NCBI GenBank assembly: GCA_051647125.1
Contig: JBOFDP010000069.1
Coordinates: 1 to 8,188 of the forward strand
Direction of reading: 5' to 3'
DNA: 8,188 bases
From: JBOFDP01 sp051647125
GTDB taxonomy: Bacteria > Bacteroidota > Bacteroidia > Chitinophagales > Chitinophagaceae
Program-made: the position numbers and the translations under genes
Notes under the pieces: generated by a model
The model's database searches: none
The model's input: the letters and a program-made list of their open reading frames with translations, nothing else
What the model was told of the DNA's origin: nothing
In this document: positions 6,744 through 8,188 of the stretch, piece by piece
Position numbering within the stretch: position 1 is the first letter of the stretch
Layout: each line of letters opens with the position of its first letter

Positions 6744-7643
6744 TTATCTATACATATCTTGCAAACTTTCTTTGAAAGACATCGGTTGGTAGCCTAATAT
6801 TTTTTCTGCCTTGTCTATCGGCAAGCCTGTCTTCAATGGTCTTGCTGCAGGTTGCTTAAAAGTATTGGAATTGGCTTTGGATATAAGCGATTTATCCAAA
6901 CCAAAAAACTCGGCTACCTGCAAAGCTATATCATAAGGCGTAAGCAATTCTCTGCCTCCAATATTAAAAATGCCGAGTGCGGTTTGTTCGGCTATGCGGG
7001 CTACGCCATCAGCCAAATCGGGCAAGTAGGCAGGTGTGCGATATTGGTCACTGACCATTTGTACAGAATCTTTACTTTCAAGTTTACCTTTTATCCATTC
7101 TACGATATTACTACGAGCTCCAGAAAGAGGTTTTCCATATACCAAAATCGTGCGGGCAATGCTCCACATCAATTCCGATTGCATCAATAAAAATTCTCCC
7201 CAAAGTTTAGTTTTTCCATAATAGTTCACAGGATCAGGCAAAGCGTCTTCCAAATATGGTCCACAATCTCCTTTAAAAATAAAATCTGTAGAAATAAAAA
7301 TAAAATGAGGCTGATGAATATCTATATTTTTAGCTGCTTGTAAAAGATATTTTGTAGCTTCTACATTGATATAAAAAGCCTCTTGTTGTTTTAGTTCACA
7401 ATCATCTACATTAGTCATCGCTGCAGCATGGATAATAATATGAGGTTTTACCTCTTGCATAACTTGTTCTACTTCTTCCTGATTACCAATATCAACGGTG
7501 TGATATATCAGTTTGTCCGTATTCTCTAACCGACATTTACCTTTTCCTAATCCATGCAAACTAATATTTGATTGAAACAATCTCACCGATAAATATTGCC
7601 CCAACAAACCATTTATACCTGTTACTAAAATTATTTTTTGCAT
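6744..7643 (-). CDS. RmlD-like NAD(P)-dependent sugar-nucleotide reductase (extended SDR)
   Basis: Extended short-chain dehydrogenase/reductase of the RmlD substrate-binding type; RmlD itself reduces dTDP-4-dehydrorhamnose to dTDP-L-rhamnose in the cytosol. With the ATG at 7641-7643 the protein is 299 residues, the usual length. It shows the Rossmann motif TGINGLLG (Gly9, Gly12, Gly15), HAAAMTNVDDCE near 72-83, STD at 118-120, and the catalytic YGKTK (Tyr142, Lys146). DQYRTPAYLPDLADG and FNIGG come later, as in this family. An in-frame TTG five codons upstream (7656-7658) overlaps the end of the DUF2059 remnant and is less likely the start. No rmlA, rmlB or rmlC is visible here, so the exact substrate is uncertain; many Bacteroidota carry lone RmlD-like reductases. 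Twenty-one bases separate its TAA from the nuclease gene. No lesion was found. Confidence 0.88.
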   Translation of the reverse strand: MQKIILVTGINGLLGQYLSVRLFQSNISLHGLGKGKCRLENTDKLIYHTVDIGNQEEVEQVMQEVKPHIIIHAAAMTNVDDCELKQQEAFYINVEATKYLLQAAKNIDIHQPHFIFISTDFIFKGDCGPYLEDALPDPVNYYGKTKLWGEFLLMQSELMWSIARTILVYGKPLSGARSNIVEWIKGKLESKDSVQMVSDQYRTPAYLPDLADGVARIAEQTALGIFNIGGRELLTPYDIALQVAEFFGLDKSLISKANSNTFKQPAARPLKTGLPIDKAEKILGYQPMSFKESLQDMYR

Positions 7644-7654
7644 TCTAATTTTAT

Positions 7655-7965
7655 TCAATATCTGTTTCTTGCTATATAAAAATTGTTGCTATATAAAACT
7701 ACCATATCATTATTAATTATTTCTAAATACATTTCCTTCAGTACCTACATAGTATATTTTAGAAGTAGGCTATTTTTTTCTTGTAAAGTTTTCACTTGCA
7801 TTTGCTGCAATATCATAGGCACTATAAATATAAACATTTTTTCTATCAATGAATCTTGCTTCATCACACGAAATAATTCTTTTACCGATTCTTGTCTGGC
7901 AGATTGTGCATGACTATACATCATGCCATACAAAAAAATAATATTATACAATTTGTCTTTCTCAT
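7655..7965 (-). pseudogene. DUF2059-like secreted protein, decayed
   Basis: An ATG at 7963-7965 begins a signal peptide (MRKTNCIILFF) but that frame ends in a TGA within 15 codons. Adding one T to the run of seven T in the signal region would restore the frame, giving LYGMMYSHAQ, an apparent signal peptidase I site, and then SVKELFRVMKQDSLIEKMF and MILQQMQ. That pattern resembles DUF2059 proteins, small periplasmic helical proteins of unknown function. A second lesion, TAG at 7745-7747, interrupts the frame. Similarity seems to continue after it (EMYLEIINNDMVVLYSNNF), then fades into a short tail ending at TGA 7655-7657 without the conserved EEEI-x-x-LIAFY region. A 17-bp tandem duplication lies in this tail. 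The remnant reaches to within 12 bases of the rmlD-like ATG, so its transcript may still serve the downstream genes. DUF2059 membership is from memory of the family pattern and is moderate. Confidence 0.6.
7669..7698. repeat. 17-bp tandem duplication
   Basis: TTGCTATATAAAA occurs at 7669-7681 and again at 7686-7698, a period of 17 bases with 13 exact matches. Seventeen is not a multiple of three, so a slippage duplication here would shift the frame of the DUF2059-like gene near its present end. Confidence 0.6.
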
Positions 7966-7984
7966 ATGATTATTTATTACTCTA

Positions 7985-7992
7985 CAAAAATA
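7985..7992 (-). promoter_or_regulatory. Putative -7 box before the DUF2059 remnant
   Basis: The minus strand reads TATTTTTG, fitting the Bacteroidota TAnnTTTG -7 consensus, 19 bases before the ATG at 7965. No TTG -33 element is clear. If active, it would now mainly drive the rmlD-like, nuclease, plug and rhomboid genes through the dead DUF2059 gene. Confidence 0.3.
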
Positions 7993-8039
7993 CTAAAAAA
8001 TATTTGGACATTTGTATGGTTTTCTTTTTCGAAATAAAA

Positions 8040-8188
8040 GAGATATAATAAGATTTCTATTCTACGATAAAAGCAACTTGCAAAAAATTATTTACACTGG
8101 CAATAGGAATAAATTTCTTATAAAAAATTTTGCTATATTCATTAAATGCCTTAAACTCATGCATAGCTACTGAAAATTCATCAAAAAT
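8040..8188 (-). pseudogene. C-terminal part of a RidA/YjgF-like gene, probably frameshifted; 5' part outside window
   Basis: From the window edge the minus strand is open for 43 codons to a TAG at 8057-8059. It reads M-H-EFKAFNEYSKIFYKKF, then P-IASVNNFLQVA, then FIVE. This resembles the end of RidA proteins (enamine/imine deaminases), in which DF-x-x-x-NE-x-Y, a PARS-type turn, VQVA and a final VEIE follow in this order. Immediately at the stop, the other frame (from 8060) continues IEIL, so loss of one A would explain a broken VEIE end. The catalytic Arg expected in the PARS position is not seen (IAS instead), and a few residues between LQVA and VEIE seem to be missing. If the match is right, the gene is dead. 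If it is not, this is simply the end of an unrecognised protein stopping at 8057. The open shifted frame runs on to a TAA at 7977-7979. Confidence 0.45.

Noticed and set aside
6852..7221. Plus-strand open frames opposite the RmlD-like gene
   Set aside because: They are shadows of the intact reductase on the minus strand.
1..8188. Defence island built around the PD-(D/E)XK gene
   Set aside because: No methylase, helicase, toxin-antitoxin, CBASS or other defence partner is next to it; its neighbours are housekeeping or secretion genes.

Overview
The window comes from an AT-rich member of the Bacteroidota (Cytophagia/Sphingobacteriia/Flavobacteriia-like). The evidence is a type IX secretion system plug protein (DUF5103 family), Bacteroidota-type NarK, MoeB-rhodanese and TauE/SafE proteins, almost no Shine-Dalgarno sequences, and TAnnTTTG-type -7 boxes in front of two genes. 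Lineage below the phylum cannot be read from this sequence.

Layout. Positions 1-2480 (plus strand) hold a run of three decayed genes in close order: a NarK nitrate/nitrite transporter, a MoeB/ThiF-type adenylyltransferase fused to a rhodanese domain, and a TauE/SafE sulfite-exporter-like permease. Each carries several independent lesions (nonsense codons, one-base frameshifts, in-frame deletions). Together they look like the dead remains of a nitrate-use/molybdenum-cofactor/sulfur module. A hairpin at 2480-2520 separates this run from the convergent minus-strand genes.

Positions 2525-8188 (minus strand) form one co-directional block. Read in the direction of transcription it runs: tail of a decayed RidA-like gene (cut by the window edge), decayed DUF2059-like secreted protein, intact RmlD-like sugar-nucleotide reductase, PD-(D/E)XK nuclease with one in-frame stop, intact T9SS plug protein, intact rhomboid protease, and after a 228-base gap intact ferrochelatase (hemH). 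The junctions RmlD/nuclease, nuclease/plug and plug/rhomboid are only 21, 11 and 11 bases, so these four probably share a transcript.

The main message is selective gene decay. Four genes (hemH, rhomboid, plug, rmlD-like; about 3.8 kb) are uninterrupted with their key residues in place, while six others are broken, two of them by more than one kind of lesion in the same gene. That contrast argues against uniform sequencing error and for a genome losing accessory functions. I found no convincing new multi-gene system. The most unusual items are the nuclease interrupted by a single stop just before an 11-bp perfect inverted repeat, and the extent of decay around intact core genes. No tRNA, rRNA, CRISPR array or insertion sequence was seen.
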